64,000 nucleotides of DNA, taken from Dichetophora obliterata (taxonomy: Eukaryota > Arthropoda > Insecta > Diptera > Sciomyzidae). Where the stretch lies: assembly GCA_963920525.1 (NCBI GenBank), contig OY986439.1, forward strand, positions 214,300,000 through 214,363,999. Direction: 5' to 3'. The position numbers and the translations under genes were made by a program. The notes below the pieces were generated by a model. The model saw only the letters and a program-made list of their open reading frames with translations. It ran no database searches and had not been told where the DNA came from. Shown here piece by piece: positions 34,378 through 45,800 of the stretch (position 1 is the first letter of the stretch; each line of letters opens with the position of its first letter).

Positions 34378-35512
34378 CTTAATATATAAATACGTTGGTG
34401 TGTATGTATGTCCGACTATCACGGCCGAACCACTGAAGCTTTTCACACTATACTCATACCTAACGCTCCCATCCGTCCTGTATTTCGCAGGACCTGTCCT
34501 GTTTTTTCGAGCAAAGTCCTGCGTAACGGGCTCAAAATCCTACTTTTTTCTATATTGTCCTAAATTTTTTATTTTCTCCCATGTTTGCAATTAAGTCCAC
34601 TTTGTTTATGATTCATACTTTTCAAAGTATGTCAAAAATTACTTGAGTCAAAAGTTTCCCTTTTCTACAGTTTTCCTTTTTTGCGACCCTGTTAAAAATG
34701 TTTGTGCAACTCATTTTTTAAACTTGGCGAAATGTCGAAGCGAAAGTGCGTTTAAGCAATCAACTTAAAAAACAAATATTCATTGCTGAAAAAAACAAAT
34801 AGTTATAGTGCGGTGTTCTGCTCAAAGTGCAAAGGAGTACCTGGAAAATCTAAATAACGTGCCATAAGTCTAATTTGTTTTCTTTATTTTTTATTATTGT
34901 AATAGTTGAATTATATTGAATATAATTGAATATTTAAATAAAAAAATTGAAATCTATTTTTAATTTAGCAAAATTACATATTAAATACAAATACCTAATA
35001 TTCATTTATATTTGAAGCTTATGCTGCAATTCCTAAATTACCGAATAAATCCTGTAAAATCTTGAAAATTTTGTCAATTTGTCCTGTTTGGGATGGGAGC
35101 GTTATTCATACCATATGTTTGTGTGGTGGTCCGAATGGTTTTTTGTTTATTTCAGTTAGATCCCCTAGATGGCGCTGGGTCGCTTTTTTCGAAATTACTT
35201 ATTTATGGACAAATTGGCCCAAAATCCAATTAAAAAATTAAATTAAAAAATAAATCTTTGACAAAATTTGAACGCATTAGATGGCGCTGGAGTGGAGATA
35301 TTTACAAAAATGTAGTCCTTATCTTCTTAATATATAAAAACGTTGACTGAACTACTAAAGCTATTCAACTTATTCACATCATATATTCGTGTGGTGCTCC
35401 AGATTGTTTCTGTATGTGTCCTAGGTGGCACTGGGGTCGCTTTTTTCGAGTTTAGATATTTACGAAAAAGTACTGCTCTCTGCTTATAATCTTCTTAATG
35501 TACAATAACAAG
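34378..35512 (+). repeat. Tandem units of a CTTAATATATAAAAACGTT repeat (units 1 and 2, start of 3)
   Basis: Units start CTTAATATATAAATACGTT (34378) and CTTAATATATAAAAACGTT (about 35322). They contain CCGAACCACTGAAGCT, GATCCCCTAGATGGCGCTGG and AGATATTTAC motifs. Unit 1 is split by the 645-bp element at 34461-35105; unit 2 is shortened. Unit 3 starts at about 35500 and resumes at 37366. About 290 bp per full unit. The type (Helitron-like or satellite) is uncertain. Confidence 0.7.
34461..35105. mobile_element. 645-bp TIR element with TCATACC target duplication
   Basis: Ends TAACGCTCCCATCC and GGATGGGAGCGTTA, next to TCATACC on both sides (34454-34460, 35106-35112). Internally, GTCCTG motifs recur. 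Removing it restores a continuous tandem unit. A 7-8-bp duplication and short TIR suggest hAT-like ancestry; there is no transposase. Confidence 0.82.
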
Positions 35513-37370
35513 TAAGGAAATATCTTCGACTGGACCGAAGTTAAAATACTCCCACGGCCGTATTTTAGTTTATTCGAAGTCTTCAACGTAATATTTTTTT
35601 TTGGTATATTTTATCAAAATATTTCAGATTTTAAACTCAGAATCTTTTTTATTTATTAAAGCTTATGTAAACAATTTCAAGTTTTAACATTGATATTTTT
35701 GGAATTTATAAAGGTTGTACTATTATGATGACGTCACTTTGTATGGGAGGTGGGCGGAATTTTAATTTTTTTTTTGTTTTAAATTAAAAACATCGAGTGC
35801 AAAGTTAAGATTAAAACAAGTCTGCAAAGTTTTAAGACATTGTACTAATTTTTGTTGAATTTACGGTGATTTTACTAGGGACCGTAAATAACTGTTATCA
35901 AAAAATTTTCAAAAAAAATCATGGTCTCGCAGGCATATGAGGTTTTTATTAAAATGATCACATTGAAATATTTTTTCGAAATCGTTATGATATTCAAAAA
36001 AGTCCTGAAATCAAATTTTAATTGTTATTTTTCAACAGAAAGAAAATTTAACTCGGACTTTTATTTTTTTCGGCTAATTTAGCTGGTATTTTTCAACTAT
36101 TATTTTCAGTAAAAAATAATTTTTTCTGTCTCTTAACTATTGAATAAAAAAACCATTTAATTTTTTTTGTCTTTTAAAAAATTATTTACGGACTTTTATT
36201 TTTTCTGTTGGAAATAAAAATCCTTTTGTGTATTTCTTGTATATTGTAGTTAAATTAAATTTTTAAATTTGTGTAATTATGTTGTATCTTTCCCTCCATA
36301 TAATTGTTTTTTTCCGAAAACCTCCTAAAAATAACTTTGCATACAGAATACACAACACACAAAACAAAATATTTAATTAAAGAAAGACGCTGAAGTAATA
36401 TATTTTGAGCAGGCATTGATGTATTGCTCCAAATAAATATTTCATTCACTGTTGTAAATTTTCTGTTTTTTTCCCAATTTTCAAAAACCAAACACTAAAA
36501 AAATCACTCTTTATAAAGCCAGCATAATAAAAATGGGCTTCTATGTTTGTATTCTGTATAAAGTTGTTTTAGAGGTTTTGGGAAAAAACAATTATATGGA
36601 GGAAAAATATACAACAGAATTTACTAAAATTTAAAAAAAATTAACATTGTAGTTGAATATCTAAGAAATTACACAAAAATGATTTTTATTTCCAACAGAA
36701 AAAATAAAAGTACGAAAATGATTTTTTTAAAAGACAAAAAATAAAAGTCGAAACTGATTTATATTTTTTGACTGAAAAATAAAAGCAGAAAAATAACAGT
36801 TAAATTAGCCGAAAAAAATAAAAGCCGAAAATAATTGTTATTTTTTCCCCTGCAATCAAAATCACTTTCTAAGGGTTTAATTTTTAATCCTTTTTTTCTG
36901 TCGAAAAATAACAATTAATACTTGATTTTTTCAGAGGTCGCAAAATAACTATTTCAAATTAACTTTTTCGATATCTCTTATAACAGTTACGGTCCCTGGA
37001 TTTTACTGTTTTCATATAGTCACTAGGTATGGGAGGTAGTCATTATAGTATTTTTGTGGAATTTAAAGAGATTTTACCATTTTAAAAAACTCACTTTGTA
37101 TTGGAGGTAGCCGTGGATATTTTCTTCCGATTTGACTCATTTTCAAACTTGATTTTTTTTTTAATAAAATGCTAAAATATTGAATTTATAAAGCTTTAGT
37201 GTTATCGTGATCACAGACAGACGGACATAGCTAAATCGACTCAGGAGGTGATGCTGATCAAGAATATATATACTTTTCTATACCTGCCACGCCTCCTTAT
37301 CGGCGTTACAAACGGAGTGAAAAAGTTAATATACCCCATACGCATTTTTATAAGCGTGGGGGGTATAAAA
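35513..37370. repeat. Dispersed fly repeat, interrupted by a Foldback-like element
   Basis: Starts AAGTAAGGAAATATCTTCGA and ends with GACGGACATAGCTAAATCGA, CTCAGGAGGTGATGCTGATC, AAGAATATATATACTTT and a GGGGTATAAAA terminus. This GACGGACATGGCTA...TGATCAAGAATATATATAC signature is widespread in brachyceran genomes (from memory). It sits inside the tandem repeat (35512/37366 join) and is itself split at 35877-36998. Confidence 0.75.
35877..36998. mobile_element. Foldback-like element A (1.1 kb, 9-bp target duplication)
   Basis: Termini AGGGACCGTAAATAACTGTT and AACAGTTACGGTCCCT; GATTTTACT is duplicated at 35868-35876 and 36999-37007. Arms of roughly 450 bp are inverted copies made of units such as TTTTATTTTTTTCGGCTAAT and TTATTTTTTCTGTTGGAAAT, and their complements on the right. 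A loop lies near 36430-36530. The open frame at 36255-36491 lies across arm and loop and is not convincing. Confidence 0.82.
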
Positions 37371-37645
37371 ACGTCAGTGCCTATGTATATATTTCTGAAT
37401 ATCACGGCTGAACCACTGAAGCTATCCACCTTATATTCACACCATACGAACGTTTGGTGATCCGGATGGTTTTCGTTTGTGTTAGAGATCCATAGGTGGC
37501 GCTGGGAAGCTTTTTTAAAATTCTTATTTATAACCCGATATGGCTCCAATTCGCAATATGTAAATAAAAAGGAAGTCTTTGGCAAAATTGGGTTCCAATA
37601 GATGGCGCTGGGGTGAAGATATTTACGAAAATGTAGATTTTACAT
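37371..37645 (+). repeat. Tandem unit 3 of the CTTAATATATAAAAACGTT repeat
   Basis: Resumes with AACGTCAGTGCC, then CACGGCTGAACCACTGAAGC, ATCCATAGGTGGCGCTGG, AATAGATGGCGCTGG and AGATATTTACGAAAATGTAG, in the same order as unit 1 at 34378. It shows that the 35513-37370 repeat landed inside this array. Confidence 0.7.
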
Positions 37646-37754
37646 TTAAAATCGGTGGTGCGCCTGTTTGTGATTGCATAACTTCGGAACGTCTTAACCG
37701 ATTAAGATCATATTTGCGCAATATATACAATGTACTTGTATATATATATATACT

Positions 37755-37908
37755 TCTGTTTCCGTACTTCAAGTACGGTAACTTCAAGTAATTGTAATAG
37801 AATAGAGAGTGACATTTTACATGATATTCTTCTCTCTCGAGCTTCAAAAATTTGTAAAATAACGCTTTCAAGCAACTTCAAGTTACTTGATTTGAGAACG
37901 AAAACAGA
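37755..37908. mobile_element. 154-bp MITE, TCTGTTTCCGTAC family
   Basis: Left end TCTGTTTCCGTACTTCAAG; right end complementary to TCTGTTTTCGTTCTCAAATC, with CAAGTAACTTGAAG-type sequence inside both. Related to the fragment at 14130-14195 and, by its ends, to the 18161 MITE. Confidence 0.65.
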
Positions 37909-38110
37909 CCTAACGGCTCATGCTTATCCGATAGATAGGTGGCACTGTTATCAAGTTAATTAATATTGACACAACATGTCATAGAAAGCTTCACCTATAG
38001 TTATTGAAGACAGTAAGGCACAGAACAACGTCTGACAGGCCACTTAGTGTTTATATAAAAATTGAAAGAGATACTGTCGTTTAAAAAGAAGAAATATTTT
38101 GATAAACACA

Positions 38111-40225
38111 GGGACCCAAAATAACAGTTATTTTTAAAATTTAAAAAAAAATCATGTAAAAATCACTGCACAAAAGAAAATAATACACCAAAATATTTGT
38201 TTATCTCTTCACTATTCAAATAACTGAAGAGTTTAATATTTTTAAGTTTTTTTTTCCTCACAAAATAAAAATTATTTTTGAGTTTACTTTTCCCTCACAA
38301 ATAATAGTTATCTTTTAAGTGTTATTTTTTCCTTACAAAATAAAACTTATTTTCGAATTTTACTTTTTCCCTCACAAATAACAGTTATCTTTTAAGTTTT
38401 ATTTTTTCCTCACAAATAAAACTGATATTTGAGTTTTTTTTCCTCACAAATAACAGTTATTTTGTAAGTTTTATTGTTTTCCTCAAAAAATAAAGCTTAT
38501 TTTTTAGTTTTATTTTTTCCCTCACAAATAACAGTTATTTTTTTAAGTTTTCTATTTTTGCTCTCAAAATAAAACTTCTTTTTTAAGTTTTATTGTTTTC
38601 CTCAAAAAATAAGGCTTATTTTTGGGTTTTATTATTCCCTCACAAATAACAGTTATCTTTTAAGTTTTATTTTTTCCTCACAAATAAAACTGATATTTGA
38701 GTTTTTGTTTCCTCACAAATAACAGTTATTTTGTAAGTTTTATTTTTTTCCTCAAAAAATACAGCTTATTTTTGAGTTTTATTTTTTCCCCTCACAAATA
38801 ACAGTTATTTTTTAAGTTTTCTATTTTTGCTTTCAAAATAAAACTTATTTTTTAAGTTTTATTGTTTTCCTCAAAAAATAAAGCTTATTTTTGAGTTTTA
38901 TTATTCCCTCACAAATAACAGTTATCTTTTAAGTTTTATTTTTTCCTCACAAATAAAACTGATATTTGAGTTTTATTTTTTCCTCACAAATAACAGCTAT
39001 TTTGTAGGTTTTATTTTTTTCCCCCACAAATAACAGTCATTTTTTAAGTTTTCTATTTTCGCTCTCAAAATAAAACTTATTTTTTAAGTTTTATTGTTTT
39101 CCTCAAAAAAATAAAGCTTCCTTTTAGTTTTATTTTTCCCTCACAAATAACTGTTATTTTAAGTTTTAAATTTTTGCTCTCAAAATAAAACTTACTTTTG
39201 AGTTTTATTTTTTCCTTCACAGATAAAGGTTAAGTTTTATGTTTTAAATCACAAAAAAAAACTTTGAGCTATATTCGAGTTATAACTTTTCAATCTAGCA
39301 ATTTCTAACTATTTTGTATTTCATTAAAAAGCATTTTTAAAAACCTTATTCAGGTTTTATTCATTTTAATGGAAAGTATTTATTCTAAATTTTCTGCAGA
39401 AAGGTTACATCTCAAATCACTTAAAACTAACTTCAGTACAGAAAATGACCTTTCAACACTGACTTGAGTTGCAGGAATACAATGGACGATTTGTGCTAAC
39501 CCAAACAAAAAAGGATGTGTACTCTTTTACGTTCCCAATATTCAAAAATGTCTCTTTCAACATCAATTGGCTTCGGAGTATATGTCTCTATCTCCAAATA
39601 TACTTTGTGAAGATCACATCTTCGTCGTCTTTGTCAAATATAAGTTTTACTTCGAGGAAAAAAATTAAACTCAAAAAATAGCTGTTATATGTGAGGGGAA
39701 AAAATAAAACTCGAAAATAAGTTTTATTTTGTGAGGAAAAAATAAAACTTTAAAAAACCTGTTATTTGTCAGGGAAAAACTTAAAATAAGTTTTATTTTG
39801 TGAGGAAAAAATAAAACCATAAAAATAACTGTTATTTGTGAGGGAAAAAGTAAAACTCGAAAATAACTTTTATTTTGTGAGGAAAAAAATAAAACTTAAA
39901 AGATAACTGTTATTTGTGAGGGAAAAATAAAACTTAGAAATAAGTTTTATTTTGTGTGGGAAAAATAAAACTTAAAAAATAACTGGTATTTGTGAGGAAA
40001 AAATAAAACTCGAAAATAACTTTTATTTTGTTAGGAAAAAATAAAACTTAAAAGATAACTATTATTTGTGAGGGAAAAAATAAAACTCAGAAATAGGTTT
40101 TATTTTGTGAGCAAAACAAAAAACTTAAAATTTAACTATTATTACTTAGCAGAAAAATAAAAGTTGAAAAAACTATTATTTAAGGATTTTTTTTTTTTAA
40201 TAAAACTTATAACAGTTACGGTCCC
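38111..40225. mobile_element. Foldback-like element B (2.1 kb) with tandem-repeat arms
   Basis: Termini GGGACCCAAAATAACAGTTA and AACAGTTACGGTCCC, clearly related to element A. The left arm 38220-39240 is an array of alternating TTCCCTCACAAATAACAGTT and CCTCACAAAATAAAACTTAT-type units (period about 70-75 bp with higher-order copies). The right arm 39670-40140 is the same array inverted. The loop 39245-39665 holds a short open frame of no clear meaning. No matching target duplication, so one flank may have rearranged. Confidence 0.8.
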
Positions 40226-40229
40226 TGTT

Positions 40230-42580
40230 CACTGTTCAATGGAACGCTTGAAGCTTACAATGTTGCATTGAATTTCTTCGTAGAACGTATGCGCACGCTG
40301 CACAAACCCTATTTCTTAAAATTTAGCATAAAAATTTTACAAAACTACTCTTCTAACTTGATACCTTTTTAACTAAATAATATTATTTCTATCAATCAGT
40401 TGACCGAACTTTTGCTTAAATCAATATTAAAAATTTTAACATTTTTACTACATATTTTGCCGTTTATTACTATACAATTATTTTTATTTATGTATTATCC
40501 GTAAAATATATAACTTATATAATATACGCAAATGTTAATGGAAAAATCTAAATAACTTAAAAATAAATTATATGCTCAAAAACCGACTTCTTCAATACCA
40601 AATACTAATACTTGATACGTAAGTAAGTTCCAACTAATTGAAATTATATTATTTTATAAGCAATTTACACCTGCTTTATAACATCGCTAAGATACTAACT
40701 TCAAGTACTCGAACTAAACAATTACCCTTTTACTATATAATAAACAAGCTCTTTTATGCCAGATAATATCAAGACGCTTCATTTTAAATTTGATAATGAG
40801 CTATATTCACAACCTACTCATTAATACTATCACACAAAACACGCTAGAAGCATGGTTTATTTTAATTGCTTTAATATTTCCACTAATGTTTTTATGTGTG
40901 TGCAATAAATGATGGCGTTGAGTATTAGTATCTGGTTTACCCTTTTATTTTTATTGAATTTGTTTAATTGATGCTCACACCTGCCAGACTGATGGGCGCG
41001 ACTTGATTTAAAATTTTTTGAATTTTCACCTCTAATTTGGGTTTGGTTAAAATATTTTATTTTGATTTACTGAAATTTGTCATTTTGTGACGCCAATCAA
41101 CTCCTTAAAATGACAGAAATCAGCATTCTTGAACCAAAAAAAAAAAAAAAAAAGCAAATAAGACTTGTTAATTACAAACATAATAAATTGGAACGGAATT
41201 TTTCACCAAATAATTGTCGTCAGCATTTATATTGTTACCGAATGTTTTCTTGGCAAAGAACTGCGGCTTCATACGTGATCGTCAGCTTTTTGTCATCATT
41301 ATTTTGTTTGATGTTTATATTTTTATGTATTATCTGTTGAGTAAAGGTTAGTTGCACTGCTTGTTGGCATATAAAATATTTTCAACAAGTTGATTAGAAT
41401 ATTGGCACTTTAAAAAAAAAGCACCGAGTGAAATTCATTATTTATGTATTTAATCTAATCTTGTGATTGATTTTGAGTTGACATTCAAATTAAAAGTATA
41501 CCATATTTCAAAGTTAAAAAGTGACTCGTTTCAGAAAGATATCAAAGTGGTATCAGTAAAAAACGAGAATCGATATTTAAACTCATTTTTATTGTGTTGA
41601 GCGGAATTTTAGCTTCTGCAGACTGAAAATAAAATATATAGTACATATTTATAAAAATAATTTTAAGTATAATTTTTGATAAATAATAAAATATAGTTCT
41701 CACTCACTAAAATTGATATTATTTATATAATACTACAAAACAATAAGTAATTTTTTCAAATTTATAATTATAATTTTGTCTAGGGTGTTATAATTTTATA
41801 CTTTTTATTTTGTTTTTGTGAAGCTTTTTTCTTTTAACGTTTTGCTTTTTGCGTTCTATGACATTTTATGGTTTTAAAACATCACGTTAAAACAAAAAAA
41901 AATATATATTAGCCAATTCCACACTTCGCACACGAATTTACTCCAAACTCCGTCACCAAATTATCACCAAATTCACAAAAATGAAGAACTGTAAAGAAAC
42001 CAATGAATCAATTTAATTAGAGCATTTACAAGGTTTTTCTTTCTGCTACCAGCCAAAATACTGTATAACTGTTCGTGATTATCAGTTGCCAAAAATTGCT
42101 TAAAATGTTGAAATTCTTAAAAAAAGATTAGCTACCACAAAACTAAGCACTGGGTACACTACTATGTTAAGATTGCTGAGTCCAATTTGATTAAACTCAC
42201 TGGTGCCTTAGCTCACCTACTGATTTTACAAGTTCTAAGCACTTAAATAGCTATAACGTCATTAAAATTGCTTGTTTTATGATTTGGCCAGATTTTGTTT
42301 CATTTTTTGTTTGCTTGCAAGATACGCGTAATTTTGATATGATTTTAAAAATAAGGAAGAGCTTTCTAATCAAAAACGAAAAAGCTTACGCAGACATTGG
42401 TAAATAAAGTTAAAAGACAATATAAGATTAAGAGTAATCAGCCAGTCGAAACTGTATCGGTAAAGAAATTAAAATAACGTGAACATTTTTGAGCTTAAAA
42501 TTTATAAAAATTCAATTTTATTAAGTTTAAAGTGTTTATGACTTTGTGTATTTTCTTTAATGAAGTTATACTCTTTTTTT
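40230..42580. other. Upstream region of sand, AT-rich
   Basis: No gene or named repeat. The open frame at 41077-41340 contains a lysine run from an A tract and lacks any domain. Regulatory elements or a non-coding first exon for sand could lie here but cannot be read from sequence alone. Confidence 0.5.
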
Positions 42581-42588
42581 TAATATAG

Positions 42589-42596
42589 TATAAATA
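42589..42596 (+). promoter_or_regulatory. Possible TATA box upstream of sand
   Basis: TATAAATA lies 69 bp before the start codon, and no other gene is nearby. Spacing allows a transcription start near 42615-42625 and a short 5' UTR. In DNA this AT-rich such a match is weak evidence, and a separate upstream non-coding exon is equally possible. Confidence 0.25.
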
Positions 42597-42664
42597 AAAG
42601 TTTTCGAACAAATCAAGTGGTTTTTTGTTAAGAAATCGTTAAGTTTGTTGAGCCTAAGGCTATA

Positions 42665-42806
42665 ATGTCTCCAAAACGATGGATACTATTACTTGTGTTC
42701 TATATATCTTATTTAATGTTCGGAGCCAGTATTTATTATCATATTGAACATGGTTTAGAGAGACAAAAGCGTGATGAAGACCGACAGGAGAGAATCGAAA
42801 TCAACT
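42665..42806 (+). CDS. sand: sand coding exon 1 (residues 1-47)
   Basis: Encodes the short cytoplasmic amino terminus, transmembrane segment M1 and the start of the extracellular cap. It ends one base into a codon at a strong GTAAGT donor (42807-42812). The ATG has an A at -3, and an in-frame TAA lies 12 codons upstream. This exon is too short to stand out as an open frame by itself; it was found by matching phase and the family's usual amino terminus. Confidence 0.85.
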
Positions 42807-45800
42807 GTAAGTAGTGTCTAACTTTTAAGAAATTTTACCTGAACTAATAATTAATTGAAAGAAAATTACTATAGCCAAAATATTTTTCTTTATTGTTACA
42901 GCTCATATTATGTACCTAATAGGGTGATTTTTATGTAAACTGTCAAGTAAAGATTTTACACACACCTTTTGCTCTTATCGATCTGCTATTTATAAATGTA
43001 AAAAAATGTTTATGTACAACAAAATTAAGAAAATTTGTCTATAGTCTTAACCCAAGAAAAAACATTGTTTTAAGCAGAAAAGTATTCTTAATAAAATTCA
43101 CTAGAAATCTTAAAATAATACCAAAATTTTCTTCTAAATAAAATTCACCAAAAATCTTAGAAAGTTATGAGGAAAATCTTCTTAATCTTCTTAAGACTCA
43201 CTAGAAATCTTAGAAAATTAAAAAAAAATATTATCAAAATAGGTTAGGTTAGGTTAGGTTAAGGTGGCGGTCGGTCAAAGACCGTCCCACATAGACCAGA
43301 TATTTGGACCGTTGTAATACCACAGGGGATCTATTCCGCCCCTACTGTTCTCCTAAGCACTGCCGTTGAACCAACCCGTACTAATAATAAAAAGCAGTAG
43401 ACGCCTAACGTCTACCTCCTCAAAATCCCTGAGATCATAAAAAAAAAGAATAATATAAATTTCTAAAAAAATCTAAGACATGCATTCTCATTTTTAATTA
43501 AAATGCTTTTAAATAAAAACCAACTTATATATATGAAGAGGGATCGGCCCGATTGCTTGAATGTCAAAATCTTGAAACAACCAAAATCTTGAAAGAAAAA
43601 ATTTTGAAAAAATAAAATCTTCAAACAAAAATCTAAAAAAAAAATCTAGAAAACAAAAATATGCATAAATCTTGAAAAAAATTTTGAAATTTTAAAAAAT
43701 GTTGTTTCGAATAAAGTGTAAAATTTCGAAAAAAAACGAAAAAAGTGTCAAGTTTCGAAAACGACAATGTCAAATTTTGGCAAGGGTATGATAATTTCAC
43801 GAATTTTATTTCCTAAAATACTTGCGAGCCTTCTTTTTTTTTTGCATATTTGAGTTTAGTAGGTTCAAATACATATAATAAATATATTAAAAAAAATTGG
43901 AGTGTGGACCCCAAAGTGGAATCGGGAGCGGTCCGAATGCTTGAAGGTCAAAATCTTAAAGCAACCAAAATCTTGAAAAAAATAATCTTGAAAGAAAAAA
44001 ATCTTGAAAAAAATTTTAAAAAATAAAATCTTCAAACAAAAATTAAAAAAAAATCTAGAAAACAAAAAGTACGCATCAATCTTGAAAAAAATCTTGAAAT
44101 TTTAAAAAATGTTATTTCGAATAAAGTGTAAAGTTTCGAGAAAAAAAACGGAAAAAGTGTCAAGTTTCGAAAACAACAATGTCAAATTTTGGCAAGAGTA
44201 TGATAATTTTTCACGAATTTTATCTCCAAAAATACTTGCGAGCCTTCCTTTTTTTCATATTTGAGTTTATTAGTAGGTCCAAATACATATACAGCCCTAT
44301 CATTAATAATTTTTCACGCGGAATCGGAAAAGGGAATTTCCATTTTTAAGAAAAAGCTGGAGAACATTTTGGAAATTTTTAATGAAAATTTGTTCATCAA
44401 GGATTTATCAACAAATTTACATTAAAAATTCCAAAATGTTCTTAAGCTTGATCATAAAAATGAAAACTTTCTTTTTCGATTCCGCGTGAAAAATTATTCT
44501 TGATATGGCTGATAATAAATATATTAAAAAAAAATTGGAGTGTGGACCCTAAAGTAGAATCGGGAGCAGTCCGAATACTTGAAGGTCAAAATCTTGAAGT
44601 AACCAAAATCTTGAAAAAAATAATCTTGAAAGAAAAACTCTTGAAAAAAATTTTTAAAAAATAAAATCTTGAAACAAAAATCTAAAAAAAATCTACGAAA
44701 CAAAAAATATGCATAAATCTTGAAAAAAATCTTGAAAAATCTTGAAATTTTAAAAAATGTTGTTGTTTCGAATAAAGTGTAAAGTTTCGAGAAAAAAAGG
44801 AAAAAATGTCAAGTTTCGAAAACGACAATGTCAAATTTTGGCAAGGATATGATAATTTTTCACGAATTTTATCTCTAAAAATACTAGAGAGCCTTCTTTT
44901 TTTTGCATATTTGAGGTTATTAGGTCCAAATACATATAATAAATATATTAAAAAATTTGGAGTGTGGACCCCAAAGTAGAATCGGGAGCGGTCCGAATGC
45001 TTGAAGGTCAAAATCTTGAAGCAACCAAAATCTTGAAAAAATAATCTTGAAAAAAAAGTCTTGAAAAAAAAAATCTTGAAAGAAATCTTGAAAAAAGTCT
45101 TGAAACGAAAATCTTGAAAAAAAAACTAGAAAACACAAAACATGCATAAATCTTGAAAAAAATTTTAAATTTTAAGAAATGTTGTTCTTTCGAATAAGAT
45201 GTATGATTTCGAGAAAAAAACAAAAAGGTGTCTAATTTCGAAAACAAAAATGTAAAATTTTGGCAAAATTATAAATTTTTTAAATACTTATGGTCCCACA
45301 CTCAGCGCCATCCAGACAAACGACGAGGACGTGGTGGTTTTTTGTCCATTTATGAACTCTTATGTTTTCATAACGTAAAAAAATCATAAATTATAATTTT
45401 TTAATTCATTTAAAGTAAATTTGTCTTATGTTTTCATAACATGTGTTTTTATATTTTTTTTTTAATCTTTTTTTTTTTTTGGTAACATAGTTTATGTCTG
45501 CATGCTTTGCATGGTATTTATGGAAAGGAATTTAAAAAGTTTAACAGTTATGGCATTCCCTTAACTATTCCAATTTTGACACTTACTCGAATTTGACACT
45601 TTTTAAAAATTTGACACTTCGAAATTTAACACTATTTCAAAACTATTTCAAACTTCTTAAAAACTTACTTGATCTAAAGCTCGCAACTTTAATTCATGTA
45701 ACTATTTCAAAATTTCACGTATTTCTTAAAATTTTACATTTTTTTGCAAAATTTGTCACTTTTCGAAATTTGGCACTTATTCAAAATTAAATATGACATT

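Noticed and set aside
38220..40140. Regular spaced repeats resembling a CRISPR array
   Set aside because: Units are degenerate and AT-rich, alternate in type, are mirrored in an inverted arm and lie in a eukaryotic genome; this is a Foldback-like tandem array.
43865..45247. Minus-strand open frames rich in Phe, Ser and Arg (FFKIFFQDFF-type)
   Set aside because: They are translations of the AAATCTTGAAAAA tandem units of Foldback-like element C and repeat with the DNA period.
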